64,000 nt of DNA, from assembly GCF_900110945.1 (NCBI RefSeq), contig NZ_FOFL01000002.1, positions 496,001 to 560,000 of the forward strand, given 5' to 3'. Below are positions 1-8,969 of the stretch, piece by piece (the stretch's first letter is position 1; each line of letters starts with the position of its first letter). The stretch is from Devosia sp. YR412 (lineage in GTDB: Bacteria; Pseudomonadota; Alphaproteobacteria; Rhizobiales; Devosiaceae). The position numbers and the translations under genes were made by a program. The notes under the pieces were generated by a model. It was not told where the DNA came from and searched no databases. It saw only the letters and a list, made by a program, of their open reading frames with translations.

Positions 1-294
1 ATCGTCTACACCTCCAACATCTTCGCCATCCTTGGCCTGCGCTCGCTCTACTTCGCGCTTGCCGCCGCCATGAACCGCTTCCGTTACCTGCAGGTCTCGC
101 TGGCGATCATCCTGGTGCTGGTGGGTATCAAGATCTTCCTCGTGCCGCTGCATATCCATATCGACACGCTGCTGTCGCTGGTCGTGACGCTGTCCATCCT
201 GGCGGGCGGTATCATCTTCTCGCTCTACAAGACGCGCAACGAGCCTGATATCAGCGCTGTGGATCACCCGGAAACAGGGCAACTCGAACCCTGA
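1..294 (+). CDS. TerC/Alx-family integral membrane protein, C-terminal part
   Basis: The frame is open from the first base, so the N-terminus lies outside the window; 97 residues are visible. The visible part contains the segment TSNIFAILGLRSLYF, typical of the C-terminal half of TerC/Alx proteins, then two hydrophobic helices and a short charged tail. TerC family members are inner-membrane proteins linked to tellurite resistance and manganese or metal-ion handling; the substrate here cannot be told. A strong terminator follows directly. Confidence 0.85.
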   Translation: MVYTSNIFAILGLRSLYFALAAAMNRFRYLQVSLAIILVLVGIKIFLVPLHIHIDTLLSLVVTLSILAGGIIFSLYKTRNEPDISAVDHPETGQLEP

Positions 295-308
295 TCGGGA
301 GGAGATCA

Positions 309-338
309 CGGGCCGGCGGAAACGCCGGCCCGTTTTTT
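309..338 (+). terminator. Rho-independent terminator after the TerC-family gene
   Basis: A perfect 10-bp GC stem (309-318 with 323-332) closes a GAAA tetraloop and is followed by six T. It lies 14 bases after the stop codon of the upstream gene. Confidence 0.93.
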
Positions 339-411
339 ATGGCAGAGCTGCTGCCAGACTCTGACAATACAGAGGACTAATCTCCCGCCATCACCAGCGA
401 GGAGCCTTGCC

Positions 412-810
412 ATGTCCCTGACTGCCACCTGCCATTGCGGCGACACCAGCATCACCCTGCCCCACGCGCCCGAGAGTGCCGGCGAATGCAACTGTACCTT
501 CTGCAGCCGCACCGGCGCCGTCTGGGGCTATTTCAAGCCAGGTGAGTTGACCATCACCGCCAAGGACCACGACCGCTTCTATTCAGCGACAGGCATGAAC
601 CAGCACCACTTCTGCGCGCAGTGCGGCATGCAGACCTGGGGCGTCTCGCCCGATTGGGCCTCAATGTACAATAGCGATGGCACGCCAAAGAACGGCGATC
701 CCACCGCCATGCCGACGGGCCAGATCTTCGCCGTCAACCTGCGGCTGATCGATGATTTCGATTGGGAGAGTGTCGAGGTGGAGAAGATGGATGGGCGGAA
801 TAGTTGGTGA
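412..810 (+). CDS. GFA (CENP-V/GFA) family zinc protein
   Basis: A 132-residue protein of the GFA family, named after the glutathione-dependent formaldehyde-activating enzyme. Zinc-binding cysteines are visible as C7/C9, C26/C28/C31 and C68/C71, in the usual CxC...CxCxxC...CxxC order. A GAGGAG sequence lies 10 bases before the ATG, supporting this start. Most members of the family have no proven substrate, so a true formaldehyde-glutathione role is not claimed. It stands alone between a terminator and a convergent adenine phosphoribosyltransferase gene. Confidence 0.85.
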   Translation: MSLTATCHCGDTSITLPHAPESAGECNCTFCSRTGAVWGYFKPGELTITAKDHDRFYSATGMNQHHFCAQCGMQTWGVSPDWASMYNSDGTPKNGDPTAMPTGQIFAVNLRLIDDFDWESVEVEKMDGRNSW

Positions 811-853
811 GGCAGCCCGGCTTCTAAAGGGCCCTGCCATCTCAAGAGCTTTC

Positions 854-1000
854 ACACCCACGGTGTCATCCCGGCCTTGAGCCGGGATCCATCTCGAGAT
901 TTGCCACTACCGCAAGGTGGTTCGAGCGACCGATCTAGCGGCGCCTGGAGCGATCTCAGGATGGGCCCCGGCTCAAGGCCGGGGTGACACCGCGTGTGGG
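854..1000. repeat. Intergenic inverted repeat with 40-bp arms
   Basis: Two near-identical arms of about 40 bases (854-892 and 961-1000) face each other across about 70 bases. Each arm carries a smaller hairpin built on CCGGCCTTGAGCCGG. The element fills the gap between two convergent genes and contains no plausible coding frame. It resembles the dispersed palindromic units common between genes in Hyphomicrobiales. Confidence 0.8.
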
Positions 1001-1041
1001 GCTCGTTCGATGCAAGATCCCCAAAGGCAAGCTTCTAAAAT

Positions 1042-1575
1042 CTAGTGCCCCTCGAACGCCATCAGCGCCGACACCGCAATCTTCTCCGCCTTTAGCTTTT
1101 CCGCCCCACCCAGATCCGGCAGGTCGATCACAAACGCCGCATCGGCCACTTCCGCACCCGTGCGGCGCAGCAGGCCCACCGCCGCGACGGCCGTGCCCCC
1201 GGTGGCAATCAGGTCATCGACCACCAGCACCTTGTCACCGGCTTTGAGCACATCGGCATGAATCTCGATCGTGTCGACGCCATATTCCAGCGCATAATTC
1301 TGTCCGATGGTCTCGCCGGGCAGCTTGCCCTTCTTGCGGACCGGAATGAAGCCGACGCCCAGCGCAATGGCGACGCCCGCGCCGAAGATGAAGCCACGCG
1401 CTTCGATGCCGGCAACATGGGTAATGCCCTTGCCGCGATATTGGGCGGCGATGCGCTCGACGCTTTCCTTGAACCCTTCCGGGTTCTCGATCAGCGTGGT
1501 GATGTCACGAAACAGGATACCCTTCTTGGGATAGTCCGGAATCGTGCGCACGAGGGCCTTGAGGTCGAGCGACAT
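1042..1575 (-). CDS. apt: Adenine phosphoribosyltransferase
   Basis: A 177-residue type I phosphoribosyltransferase, the normal length for Apt. It salvages adenine with PRPP to give AMP. The PRPP-binding loop [13 protein letters not shown] is at residues 116-128, and the N-terminal [14 protein letters not shown] segment is characteristic of Apt. It follows a small hypothetical gene and the cytochrome bc1 genes on the same strand, but a terminator after petC suggests separate transcription. In this window it complements the catabolic adenine deaminase: one enzyme salvages adenine, the other degrades it. Confidence 0.95.
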   Translation of the reverse strand: MSLDLKALVRTIPDYPKKGILFRDITTLIENPEGFKESVERIAAQYRGKGITHVAGIEARGFIFGAGVAIALGVGFIPVRKKGKLPGETIGQNYALEYGVDTIEIHADVLKAGDKVLVVDDLIATGGTAVAAVGLLRRTGAEVADAAFVIDLPDLGGAEKLKAEKIAVSALMAFEGH

Positions 1576-1602
1576 GGCAAACCTTGATCGTCTGAAGAAA
1601 AA

Positions 1603-1797
1603 TTAGCGGAGGCGCTTGCCCACCAGGTGCCGGGCGAGGACGCCGGCATTGTAGGCGGCGCTGCGCGTCACGGTGATGGCGGTTTCGCGCGCCCGGGGAT
1701 TGGCGGCAACGGCCGCAATGCCGGCGCGGACGGCGGGATGACGGCTCATGGTGATGGCGGCGCCGACGACGGTCACGGCAATGCGGATGGCGGACAT
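1603..1797 (-). CDS. Small hypothetical protein, 64 aa
   Basis: I do not recognise a named family. The frame can be extended upstream, but the ATG at 1797 is preceded at good distance by GGGAGA, so I place the start there. The product is alanine- and arginine-rich with a hydrophobic N-terminal stretch (about residues 4-17) and a basic C-terminus. It could be membrane-associated. It lies 27 bases upstream of apt and downstream of the petC terminator, so it may be cotranscribed with apt. Confidence 0.6.
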   Translation of the reverse strand: MSAIRIAVTVVGAAITMSRHPAVRAGIAAVAANPRARETAITVTRSAAYNAGVLARHLVGKRLR

Positions 1798-1892
1798 GAC
1801 GGTCTCCCTCGACGCGTGATTTGCGCTAGCCGGAATATCGCGGCGCAGGGGGCGAATGGCAAGAGCCTGATGGGGAAGTGACCACACAAAGC

Positions 1893-1916
1893 GAAAGGGC
1901 CCCATGGGGCCCTTTC
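1893..1916 (-). terminator. Terminator of the petABC transcript
   Basis: A perfect 24-base palindrome of the form GAAAGGGCCCC/GGGGCCCTTTC starts 27 bases past the petC stop codon on the minus strand. The stem is strong; the T tract on the minus strand is the short TTTC inside the stem foot, so termination may be imperfect. Confidence 0.7.
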
Positions 1917-1943
1917 CTATTCCTGGCATTGAAGCCCGGTCTC

Positions 1944-2816
1944 TTAGTGCTCAATACCCTGCCAGATGCGGCGCTTGGTCAGGTACATCAGAGCGGAGAA
2001 GCCGATGAGGAACAGCAGGACCACGAAACCGGTCTGCTTGCGGCCGGCCAGGTGCGGCTCAGCCATCCACATCATATAGGCAGCAACGTCCTGCGAATAC
2101 TGGTCCAGCGTCTGCGGCACTTCCGCTTCGCCTTCGGCCGCCACATAGGTCACGAGACCATCCGACAGCGGCGGTGCCATGCCGATGGCGTGGCCGGGGA
2201 AGTAGTCGTTGTAATGCTTGCCTTCGGCCAGGTCGAACGGGGTGCCGTCCGAATTGTGCGGTGCACTTTCCGGGACTTCCTCATGGTAGCCGTTGAGCAG
2301 CGCATGGATGTAATCCGGGCCGCCTTCCGAATAGCCGGTGAAGTAGTTGAACACCCAGAACGGGAAGGCATCGGTCACGCCGCGGGCCTTGGCCAGCACC
2401 GAGAAATCCGGTGGCAGCGCGCCGCCATTGGCGTCACGGGCATCCTGCTCGGTGGCGAAGGGCGACGGCCAGCGATCGGCCGGAACAGCCTTGCGACGGC
2501 CGCCATCGGCAGTTGCGTCGTCGACTTCATACTCGGCCGCCAGCGCCTTGACCTGCTCTTCGGAGAACGACGGGCCGCCCTCTTCCTGCAGGTTACGGAA
2601 GGCGATCAGGCGCGCACCGTGGCAGCTGGCACAGACTTCGCGGAACACCTGGAAGCCGCGCTGCAGCTGGTTCTGGTCATAGGTGCCGAAAATGCCGGCA
2701 AAGCTCCAGCTCTGCTTTTCGATATGCGGCGTCGAATGCGCATCGGCGGCGACGGCAACACCCGAGGTCCCGATAACCAGGGCCAGCGTGGTGAGGATGG
2801 TTTTAAAGTTCATCAT
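1944..2816 (-). CDS. petC: Cytochrome c1 of the bc1 complex
   Basis: A 290-residue haem-carrying subunit of ubiquinol-cytochrome c reductase. It passes electrons from the Rieske centre to soluble cytochrome c at the periplasmic face. A signal peptide ends near residue 23, the haem c motif CASCH is at 62-66, an axial methionine is likely in the GMAPPLSDG segment, and a C-terminal membrane anchor precedes a KRR stop-transfer. The frame runs open far upstream, but GGAGG is placed 8 bases before the ATG at 2816. A second ATG follows at once. It is the last gene of petA-petB-petC; here cytochromes b and c1 are separate, not fused as in Bradyrhizobium fbcH. Confidence 0.96.
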   Translation of the reverse strand: MMNFKTILTTLALVIGTSGVAVAADAHSTPHIEKQSWSFAGIFGTYDQNQLQRGFQVFREVCASCHGARLIAFRNLQEEGGPSFSEEQVKALAAEYEVDDATADGGRRKAVPADRWPSPFATEQDARDANGGALPPDFSVLAKARGVTDAFPFWVFNYFTGYSEGGPDYIHALLNGYHEEVPESAPHNSDGTPFDLAEGKHYNDYFPGHAIGMAPPLSDGLVTYVAAEGEAEVPQTLDQYSQDVAAYMMWMAEPHLAGRKQTGFVVLLFLIGFSALMYLTKRRIWQGIEH

Positions 2817-2833
2817 GATGCTTTCCTCCCCCC

Positions 2834-4084
2834 TCACGCGTGCTTCTTGCTCAGGACGCTTTCCGAGATGCTGGTCGGCAGCGGCCGGGGCGTCTCGATG
2901 CGGCCGAGGATCGGCAGAATGAAGAGGAAGTGGAGGAAATAGTAAGCGGTGCTGATCTTCGCGAGGATCACGTAGATGCCTTCGGCCGGAGCCGCGCCAA
3001 GATAGGTCAGCGCGATGAAGTTCACCACGAAGATCCAATAGAACCACTTGAACATCGGGCGGAAGTTGCCCGAGCGGGTCTTTGCCGTATCCAGCCAAGG
3101 CAGGAAGAACAGGATGACGATCGAGCCGCCGAAGAAGATCACACCACCGAGCTTGGAGTCGATGAACAGGATGTTGAAGTCGATGGCGCGCAGGATCGCG
3201 TAGAACGGCAGGAAGTACCATTCCGGAACGATATGGGCCGGCGTTACCTGGCTGTTGAACTGGATGTAGTTATCCGGGTGACCCAGGATGTCCGGTGCAA
3301 AGAAGGCGAACCAGCAGAACGGGATCAGGAACAGCACCATGCCGAACGCGTCCTTCATCGTGTAATACGGATGGAAGGGAAGCGTATCGCGGCTGTCCTT
3401 GACGTCGACGCCGACCGGATTGTTGTTGCCCGGCACATGCAGGGCCCAGATGTGCAGCGCAACGACGGCCGCGATCACGAAGGGCAGCAGGTAATGCAGC
3501 GAGAAGAAGCGGTTGAGCGTCGGATTGCCGACCGAGAAACCGCCGCGCAGCAGCTCGAGCAGCGGGGTACCGATAACCGGGATGGCCGCGAAGATATTGG
3601 TGATCACGGTGGCAGCCCAGCCAGACATCTGGCCCCATGGCAGCACATAGCCCATGAAGGCGGTTGCCATCATCAGCACAAAGATCAGCACGCCGAGGAT
3701 CCACAGGATCTCGCGTGGCGCCTTGTAGGAGCCGAAATACATGCCACGGAAAATGTGGATGTAGACGGCGGCAAAGAACATTGAAGCGCCCACGGCGTGG
3801 AACGACTGGATCATGCGGCCGCCATTGACGTCGCGGCGGATATGCTCGACCGAGTCGAAGGCCATGGCGACGTTTGGCGTATAATGCATCGCCAGGATCA
3901 CGCCGGTGACGATCTGGATACCCAGGCACATCACGAGGATGGCGCCGAAAGTCCACCAGTAGTTGAGGTTCTTCGGCGTCGGGAAGTCCATCAGGTGCTC
4001 TTTGGAGAACCGGATGATCGGCAGGCGTTCATCGAGCCACTTCTCGATGCCAGTGCCGGGCGTATAAGTCGAATGTTCTGACAT
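2834..4084 (-). CDS. petB: Cytochrome b of the bc1 complex
   Basis: A 416-residue membrane subunit that binds haems bL and bH and forms the Qo and Qi quinone sites. The PEWY quinol-site motif ([12 protein letters not shown]) and paired histidines in [17 protein letters not shown] and ALHIWALH are visible. About eight membrane helices can be counted. A GTG four codons earlier is possible, but the ATG at 4084 has GGGGGC at proper spacing. It lies 11 bases after petA and 17 bases before petC, so the three form one operon. Confidence 0.96.
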   Translation of the reverse strand: MSEHSTYTPGTGIEKWLDERLPIIRFSKEHLMDFPTPKNLNYWWTFGAILVMCLGIQIVTGVILAMHYTPNVAMAFDSVEHIRRDVNGGRMIQSFHAVGASMFFAAVYIHIFRGMYFGSYKAPREILWILGVLIFVLMMATAFMGYVLPWGQMSGWAATVITNIFAAIPVIGTPLLELLRGGFSVGNPTLNRFFSLHYLLPFVIAAVVALHIWALHVPGNNNPVGVDVKDSRDTLPFHPYYTMKDAFGMVLFLIPFCWFAFFAPDILGHPDNYIQFNSQVTPAHIVPEWYFLPFYAILRAIDFNILFIDSKLGGVIFFGGSIVILFFLPWLDTAKTRSGNFRPMFKWFYWIFVVNFIALTYLGAAPAEGIYVILAKISTAYYFLHFLFILPILGRIETPRPLPTSISESVLSKKHA

Positions 4085-4095
4085 TGGTGCCCCCA

Positions 4096-4620
4096 CTAAC
4101 CGATCTGGACCAGCGTATCGCTGAGGAATTCATAAGGCGGCAGCACCAGATTGGCCGGTGCTGGCCCGCGACGGATGCGGCCGGCACTATCGTAGTGCGA
4201 GCCATGGCAGGGGCAGAACCAGCCGTCGAAATCACCCGAATCGCCCACCGGCACACAGCCGAGGTGGGTGCAGTTGGCGATCATGATCAGCCACTGGGCG
4301 TGGCCTTCCTTGGTGCGCTGCTCGTCCGTTGCCGGATCCTTGAGCTCGCTGAGCGGAACCGCCCGCGCCTCGTCGATCTCGGCCTGGGTGCGGTGACGCA
4401 CGAAGACCGGCAGACCGCGCCAGGTAATGGTCACCGACTGCCCCTCGGGAATATTCGCGAGGTTGAATTCGATGCTGGCGAGTGCCAGCGTCGAAGCGTC
4501 GGGATTAAGCTGGTTGATCAGTGGCCAGACCGTTGCGGCAGCGCCGACGGCGGCCACAGAGCCAGTTGCGACGAAGATAAAATCCCGCCGAGTCGTTGAA
4601 TGGTGAGCTTGCGTGGCCAA
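4096..4620 (-). CDS. petA: Rieske iron-sulfur protein of the bc1 complex
   Basis: A 174-residue protein with a Tat-type signal anchor ([11 protein letters not shown], residues 10-20), which in this family stays as the membrane anchor. The [2Fe-2S] ligands are C117 and H119 in CTHLGC and C136 and H139 in CPCHGSH; C122 and C138 form the usual disulfide. The only start in frame that keeps the normal N-terminus is TTG at 4620, preceded by GGGGAT. It is the first gene of petABC. The 243 bases upstream, toward trmL, should hold divergent promoters, but I can pick none with confidence. Confidence 0.94.
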   Translation of the reverse strand: MATQAHHSTTRRDFIFVATGSVAAVGAAATVWPLINQLNPDASTLALASIEFNLANIPEGQSVTITWRGLPVFVRHRTQAEIDEARAVPLSELKDPATDEQRTKEGHAQWLIMIANCTHLGCVPVGDSGDFDGWFCPCHGSHYDSAGRIRRGPAPANLVLPPYEFLSDTLVQIG

Positions 4621-4863
4621 GGTCCGTATCCCCGTACAATCACATTTGACGCGGCCGGCAGCGGCTAAACCAAATCACGCATACGCAGAATCGGCAGCCG
4701 TCCGCCCTCAAGCGGCCCGTCAGTTGGGCTCTTTTTGCACTGTCCCAGACACTTGTCCAGTGCGCCTAAGAATGACACCGATCAACTGCGACACTATACC
4801 CGCACTATCGCGCACGCCGGCCCCGCCAGCCGCCCGCCAATGCTCTGTTTTGGGAAATTCGCA

Positions 4864-5334
4864 ATGCCGGTCGACCTCGCCCTCTATCAACCCGATATTG
4901 CCAACAATACCGGCACGCTGATCCGCCTCGGCGCCTGTCTCGGCACCACGATCCACCTGATCCACCCGACCGGATTTCCCTTTTCGCCCAAGGCGCTGGC
5001 TCGGGCGGGGATGGATTATGTCGATCATGCCGCGGTGCAGGAGCATGTCAGCTGGACGGCCTTTGATCAGTGGCGGCGGGAGCAGGGCCGGCGGCTGGTG
5101 CTGTTGACCACCAAGGCGGAGACCTCGGCCTATGGCGTGGCTTACGAGGACCAAGATATCCTGATGGTCGGCCGCGAAAGCGCCGGCGTACCCGATACCG
5201 TGGCCGACCTATGCGACCTCAAAGTGCGCATTCCGATGCGGGACGGTTTGCGCTCGATCAATGTGGCGCTGGCCGCAACGCTTATCCTGGGCGAAGCAAA
5301 AAGGCAGACCGACGGGTTTACAGGGCTCACATGA
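4864..5334 (+). CDS. trmL: tRNA (cytidine(34)-2'-O)-methyltransferase TrmL
   Basis: A 156-residue SPOUT-class methyltransferase. TrmL methylates the ribose of the wobble base in certain leucine tRNAs, using S-adenosylmethionine. Its trefoil-knot motifs are visible as GRESAGVPD (about 103-111) and IPMRDGLRSINVALAATLI (123-141). The frame extends upstream, but the family begins at MPVDLALYQPDIANNTG, which fixes the ATG at 4864. It is divergent from petA and followed by a large inverted repeat before hemF. Confidence 0.92.
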   Translation: MPVDLALYQPDIANNTGTLIRLGACLGTTIHLIHPTGFPFSPKALARAGMDYVDHAAVQEHVSWTAFDQWRREQGRRLVLLTTKAETSAYGVAYEDQDILMVGRESAGVPDTVADLCDLKVRIPMRDGLRSINVALAATLILGEAKRQTDGFTGLT

Positions 5335-5363
5335 CGGTTCATTTCACACAAGACCGTTTGCAA

Positions 5364-5478
5364 ACTCTGCTGCGACGGCCATCTGACGGCGCCTTCTGCG
5401 CTTCCGGTGCTCACGTACTCATGTACGCTCCGCTCCGGTTCTCGAACGCACCGTCATCTGACTCGTCACAGCGAGTTA
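5364..5478. repeat. Large imperfect inverted repeat (cruciform)
   Basis: The left arm (about 5364-5416) and right arm (about 5421-5478) pair imperfectly over about 55 bases around a TCAT loop; the centre reads CACGTACTCATGTACGCTC. Paired blocks include GACGG/CCGTC and TCCGG/CCGGT. It occupies most of the trmL-hemF gap. There is no T tract, so it is more likely a dispersed palindromic element than a simple terminator, although it could act at the RNA level. Confidence 0.65.
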
Positions 5479-5497
5479 TCAAACGATCTTGGATACC

Positions 5498-6370
5498 ATG
5501 ACACTTCCACACGACATCGAGGCCAAGAAGGCCACAGCCCAGGCCTGGTTCCGCAGCCTGCGCGACCGGATCACCGCCGCTTTCGAGCAGATCGAGGCCG
5601 ACGTCCAGGGCCCCAATGCCGATATGACGCCCGGCAAATTCGAAATTTCCCCCTGGGATCGCGCGGCCGGTGGCGGCGGCGAAATGGGCATGATCCATGG
5701 CCGGGTTTTCCAGAAAGCTGGCGTCCATATTTCCACGGTGCATGGCGAGTTTTCGGCGGACTTTGCCAAGCAGATGCCGGGCACCGAGGAAGGCGCCAAA
5801 TTCTGGAGCTCGGGCATTTCGCTGATCGTGCATCCTTGGAACCCCAATGTTCCGGCCGTGCATATGAACACGCGCATGATCGTCACCGGCAAGCAGTGGT
5901 TCGGCGGCGGCGCCGACCTGACCCCGGTGCTGGATCGCCGCCGCACGCAGGATGACCAGGACACCGTGGATTTCCACGCCGCCATGAAGGCCGCCTGCGA
6001 CCAGAACCTCGGCGTCGACTACCAGCGCTACAAGGCTTGGTGCGACGAGTATTTCTTCCTGCCACACCGCAACGAGCAACGCGGCACCGGCGGAATTTTC
6101 TACGACCACCACAACTCCGGCGACTGGGATGCCGACTTCGCATTCACCCAGAGCGTCGGCCAGGCCTTCCTCGGCATCTATCCCGAACTGGTCCGCCGCA
6201 ATTTCGAGACACCCTGGACCGACGCCGACCGCCACGAACAGTTGGTGCGCCGCGGCCGTTACGTCGAGTTCAACCTGCTCTATGATCGCGGCACCACCTT
6301 CGGCCTCAAGACCGGTGGCAATGTGAATTCGATTCTCTCATCCATGCCGCCGGAAGTGCGCTGGCCCTGA
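5498..6370 (+). CDS. hemF: Oxygen-dependent coproporphyrinogen III oxidase
   Basis: A 290-residue enzyme of normal family length that converts coproporphyrinogen III to protoporphyrinogen IX in aerobic haem synthesis. Recognisable signatures are [18 protein letters not shown] near residues 50-67, the HMNTRMIV block, GGGADLTP, and [18 protein letters not shown] near the C-terminus. A TTG three codons upstream is possible; I chose the ATG at 5498, though no strong ribosome site is seen. One base separates it from the following ATPase gene, so they are probably cotranscribed. Confidence 0.94.
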   Translation: MTLPHDIEAKKATAQAWFRSLRDRITAAFEQIEADVQGPNADMTPGKFEISPWDRAAGGGGEMGMIHGRVFQKAGVHISTVHGEFSADFAKQMPGTEEGAKFWSSGISLIVHPWNPNVPAVHMNTRMIVTGKQWFGGGADLTPVLDRRRTQDDQDTVDFHAAMKAACDQNLGVDYQRYKAWCDEYFFLPHRNEQRGTGGIFYDHHNSGDWDADFAFTQSVGQAFLGIYPELVRRNFETPWTDADRHEQLVRRGRYVEFNLLYDRGTTFGLKTGGNVNSILSSMPPEVRWP

Positions 6371-6371
6371 C

Positions 6372-7547
6372 ATGACCCTCTCCGCCGTCGAGATCATCGG
6401 CTACCGTTCCGTCCGCAAGATCCGGTTTCCGGTGCGGCAGCTGACGGTGCTGGTCGGCGGCAATGGCGTGGGCAAGACTAATCTGTATCGGTCGCTGGAG
6501 CTGCTGCAGGCCGCAGCGCGCGGCACGCTGGCTCAGGAAATCGCTGCCGAGGGCGGGCTGGCTTCGATCTTCTGGGCCGGCGGCAAGAACCTTTCGCCCG
6601 ACGGCAGCTTCGATCCGATGTACCGCACCGACGGCTATCGTAAGCACGAGGGCAATAGCCTCCGCCTCTCGGCCGACTTTGCCGATCTGGGCGATGGCAG
6701 TTTCGATCCGACCTATGCGCTAGAGGTCAGTTTTGCACCCGCCAAGGGCGTGGCCGCCTTTCCCAACGAGGCGCAGATCAAATCCGAAAGCCTCGACTGG
6801 CGCCAGCGCGGCAAAGCGGTCAGCCTGCTCGATCGCAAGGGCGGTTCAGCCTGGGCCCGCGATGCATCCGGGCGGCGCGAACTGGCCAATGACGACCTGC
6901 TGGCCAGCGAAACGGCCCTGGCGGTCTTATCCGGTCGCTCGGAAATCGCCCTGGTACGAGATTCCCTGATCGCCTGGCGCTTCTTTCACGGCTTCCGCAC
7001 CGATGCCGAGTCGGCGCTGCGCAAGCCATCGCGGGCGGTGACCTCACCTATCCTCGCGTCGGATGGCAGCAATCTGGGCGCGGTCTTTGCCACCCTGCGC
7101 TATATCCGCGGCGACACGATCGACCTCGATCGCACCGTTGAGGATGCCTTTCCTGGCGCCGAACTGGTGATCCCGGAGGTCGGCGAATTTGCCAGTTTCG
7201 GCATGCGCTATGCCGAAATGCCCAAGCGGGTTTTCGGTCCGCATGAACTGTCCGACGGCACGCTGCAATTCCTGGCACTGGCCGGTGCCCTGCTCTCCTA
7301 TCGCCTGCCGCCCTTCATCGCGCTCAACGAGCCCGAAAACAGCCTGCATCCGAGCCTTCTGCCCATGCTGGCGCGGCTGATCGTCAAGGCGGCCGAACGC
7401 AGCCAAGTCTGGGTCGTCACCCATGCCCGCGAGCTGGCCGATGCCATTGCCGCTGAAAGCGGTGTGCTGCCCCGCGAGGTCATCCGCAATGACGACGGCA
7501 CCTGGATCGAAGGGCTCGGCCAGTTCGGCGACTTCACCGACGACTAA
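6372..7547 (+). CDS. AAA family ATPase (RecF/SMC-like, OLD-type fold), orphan
   Basis: A 391-residue P-loop ATPase. The N-terminus (EIIGYRSVRKI, then Walker A GGNGVGKTN at 29-37) is that of RecF/SMC-like ATPases. Near the C-terminus are an ABC-type signature LSDGTLQFLALAGAL and a Walker B-like ALNEPENSLHP (about 317-327), followed by a D-loop/H-loop region VWVVTHARELAD. The Walker B position has N319-E320 rather than the usual DE. There is no TOPRIM domain and no nuclease partner beside it. Function is unknown; it begins 1 base after hemF and is followed by a DUF1059 gene. Confidence 0.8.
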   Translation: MTLSAVEIIGYRSVRKIRFPVRQLTVLVGGNGVGKTNLYRSLELLQAAARGTLAQEIAAEGGLASIFWAGGKNLSPDGSFDPMYRTDGYRKHEGNSLRLSADFADLGDGSFDPTYALEVSFAPAKGVAAFPNEAQIKSESLDWRQRGKAVSLLDRKGGSAWARDASGRRELANDDLLASETALAVLSGRSEIALVRDSLIAWRFFHGFRTDAESALRKPSRAVTSPILASDGSNLGAVFATLRYIRGDTIDLDRTVEDAFPGAELVIPEVGEFASFGMRYAEMPKRVFGPHELSDGTLQFLALAGALLSYRLPPFIALNEPENSLHPSLLPMLARLIVKAAERSQVWVVTHARELADAIAAESGVLPREVIRNDDGTWIEGLGQFGDFTDD

Positions 7548-7608
7548 ACTCGGAACCCCTGCCCCGCGAGCACGTTTCTCCCAACCCTAGAAAACGGGAG
7601 ATGAGACA

Positions 7609-7806
7609 ATGAAACGCTTTGAATCTGGCTCGCTGATCCCTGGTGCCACCTGGCACGCGGAGGCTGAAAGCGAAGCCGAAGTGGTTCGCCGCGCCGTGGA
7701 AAACCTGCGCGCCTATCATGGTGAGTCCGAAATCCGCCCCGACATGATCGAGCGGATCAAGGAACGCATCGTCGATACAGACGAAGGTCCCAAGACCAAG
7801 CACTAG
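7609..7806 (+). CDS. DUF1059 family small protein
   Basis: A 65-residue soluble protein that matches DUF1059: MKRF...GSLIPG.TWHAEAESEAEVVRRAVENL, then ERIKERI. The family function is unknown. A GGGAGATGAG sequence lies just before the ATG. The cysteine often found at the PGC position is replaced by alanine (PGATWH). Its stop codon overlaps the stop of the convergent cca gene in a shared CTAG. Confidence 0.82.
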   Translation: MKRFESGSLIPGATWHAEAESEAEVVRRAVENLRAYHGESEIRPDMIERIKERIVDTDEGPKTKH

Positions 7807-8969
7807 ACGCGGACCAGCGTCAGCAGTTCGGCCTTCCCCAGCGTAAAATCGCTGTCGATCCACAGCCGCTCAAGACGCGCCAGTTCCACACCCAGAGCCG
7901 GTCCCGGCGCCATGCCGAGGCCGGTCAAGTCATGTCCGCTGAGCGGAAACGGCGGTACGACCAATTTGGCCAGCACCCGCGCCGCCTCCGACAGTCGCGC
8001 CATGCCCCAATGGCCGAGGGAGGCCGCTGCCGCAAGCCCCTCCACTGCCGCTTCGCCATGGCGATAGGCGGCTTCGGCGAGTTTGTCGTCTGCCAGCAGA
8101 GACGCCGCTGCCATGACCGATTTGGCAACGCTAATCGTCTCATTGGACAGCCGCCAGGCGTCCTGCAGCGCATCGGTATCCTGTCCCGCCAACAGCGCCA
8201 GCCGCGTCGGTGACGCCTGCCCGCCAAGGCTCTCATACGCCACTAACGCGCGCAGGGCTTCGTCGCTCAACGGCAGCAGGCGGATTTCCGACATCACTGC
8301 CAGCGACAGCGCTACCTTGGGCAGCGCCAGCATGCGCATGACCTCATGGCCGACGCGCTCGCGCGACAGGTGATCGAGCCTGCCAACCGCTGCTGCACAG
8401 GCCGTCAGCCCATCGGGATCGAGTCGCTGTTCGCCATGGCTCGCCGAAAGACGGAAGAAGCGATAGGCGCGCAGCCCGTCCTCGGCGATGCGCTGGCTGG
8501 CATCGCCAATGAAGCGGACGACGCCGTTGCGGGCATCTTCGACACCGCCCAGCGGGTCATACAGGGTGCCGTCGGCTGCGCAGTACAGGGCGTTCAGCGT
8601 GAAATCGCGACGTTTGGCGTCCTCCACCCAATCGGTGCCGAAAGCCACCACGGCGTGTCGGCCATCGGTCTCGACGTCCTGGCGCAGAGTGGTGACCTCG
8701 GCCAGCACCTCGCCGAGTTTCAGCGTCACCGTGCCGTGGTCGATACCGGTCGGATAGACGGAAATACCCGCTGCCTTGGCCCGCGCCATCACCTCGTCTG
8801 GGACCAGCTCGGTCGCCATGTCGATATCGCCGCCATGCGCCCGGCCCATGATCGTATCGCGCACCACGCCGCCAACAGCGCGGGTGCGGCGCTTGTGGCC
8901 GTCCAGCGCGGCAAAGATCGCCTGGATTTCGGGACGATGCAGCCACCCCGCTTGCTCCAAGTCGTTCAT
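7803..8969 (-). CDS. cca: CCA tRNA nucleotidyltransferase
   Basis: A 388-residue class II nucleotidyltransferase, which adds or repairs the 3' CCA end of tRNAs. The head domain has GGVVRD (33-38), the catalytic pair D48/D50 in GGDIDMAT, and RRDFTLNAL (120-128). A neck segment AEDGLRAYRFFRL follows. The C-terminal half is divergent, as usual in alphaproteobacterial members. It starts inside the stop of the Nudix gene upstream (4-base overlap), so the two are translationally coupled. Confidence 0.92.
   Translation of the reverse strand: MNDLEQAGWLHRPEIQAIFAALDGHKRRTRAVGGVVRDTIMGRAHGGDIDMATELVPDEVMARAKAAGISVYPTGIDHGTVTLKLGEVLAEVTTLRQDVETDGRHAVVAFGTDWVEDAKRRDFTLNALYCAADGTLYDPLGGVEDARNGVVRFIGDASQRIAEDGLRAYRFFRLSASHGEQRLDPDGLTACAAAVGRLDHLSRERVGHEVMRMLALPKVALSLAVMSEIRLLPLSDEALRALVAYESLGGQASPTRLALLAGQDTDALQDAWRLSNETISVAKSVMAAASLLADDKLAEAAYRHGEAAVEGLAAAASLGHWGMARLSEAARVLAKLVVPPFPLSGHDLTGLGMAPGPALGVELARLERLWIDSDFTLGKAELLTLVRV

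Noticed and set aside
1878..2942. Long plus-strand frame opposite petC
   Set aside because: It is the complement of a certain gene, with no recognisable protein features; typical of high-GC codon bias.
2817..3221. N-terminal extension of cytochrome c1 by 135 residues
   Set aside because: The extension is the petB gene read in another frame; a clear ribosome site and signal peptide put the start at 2816.
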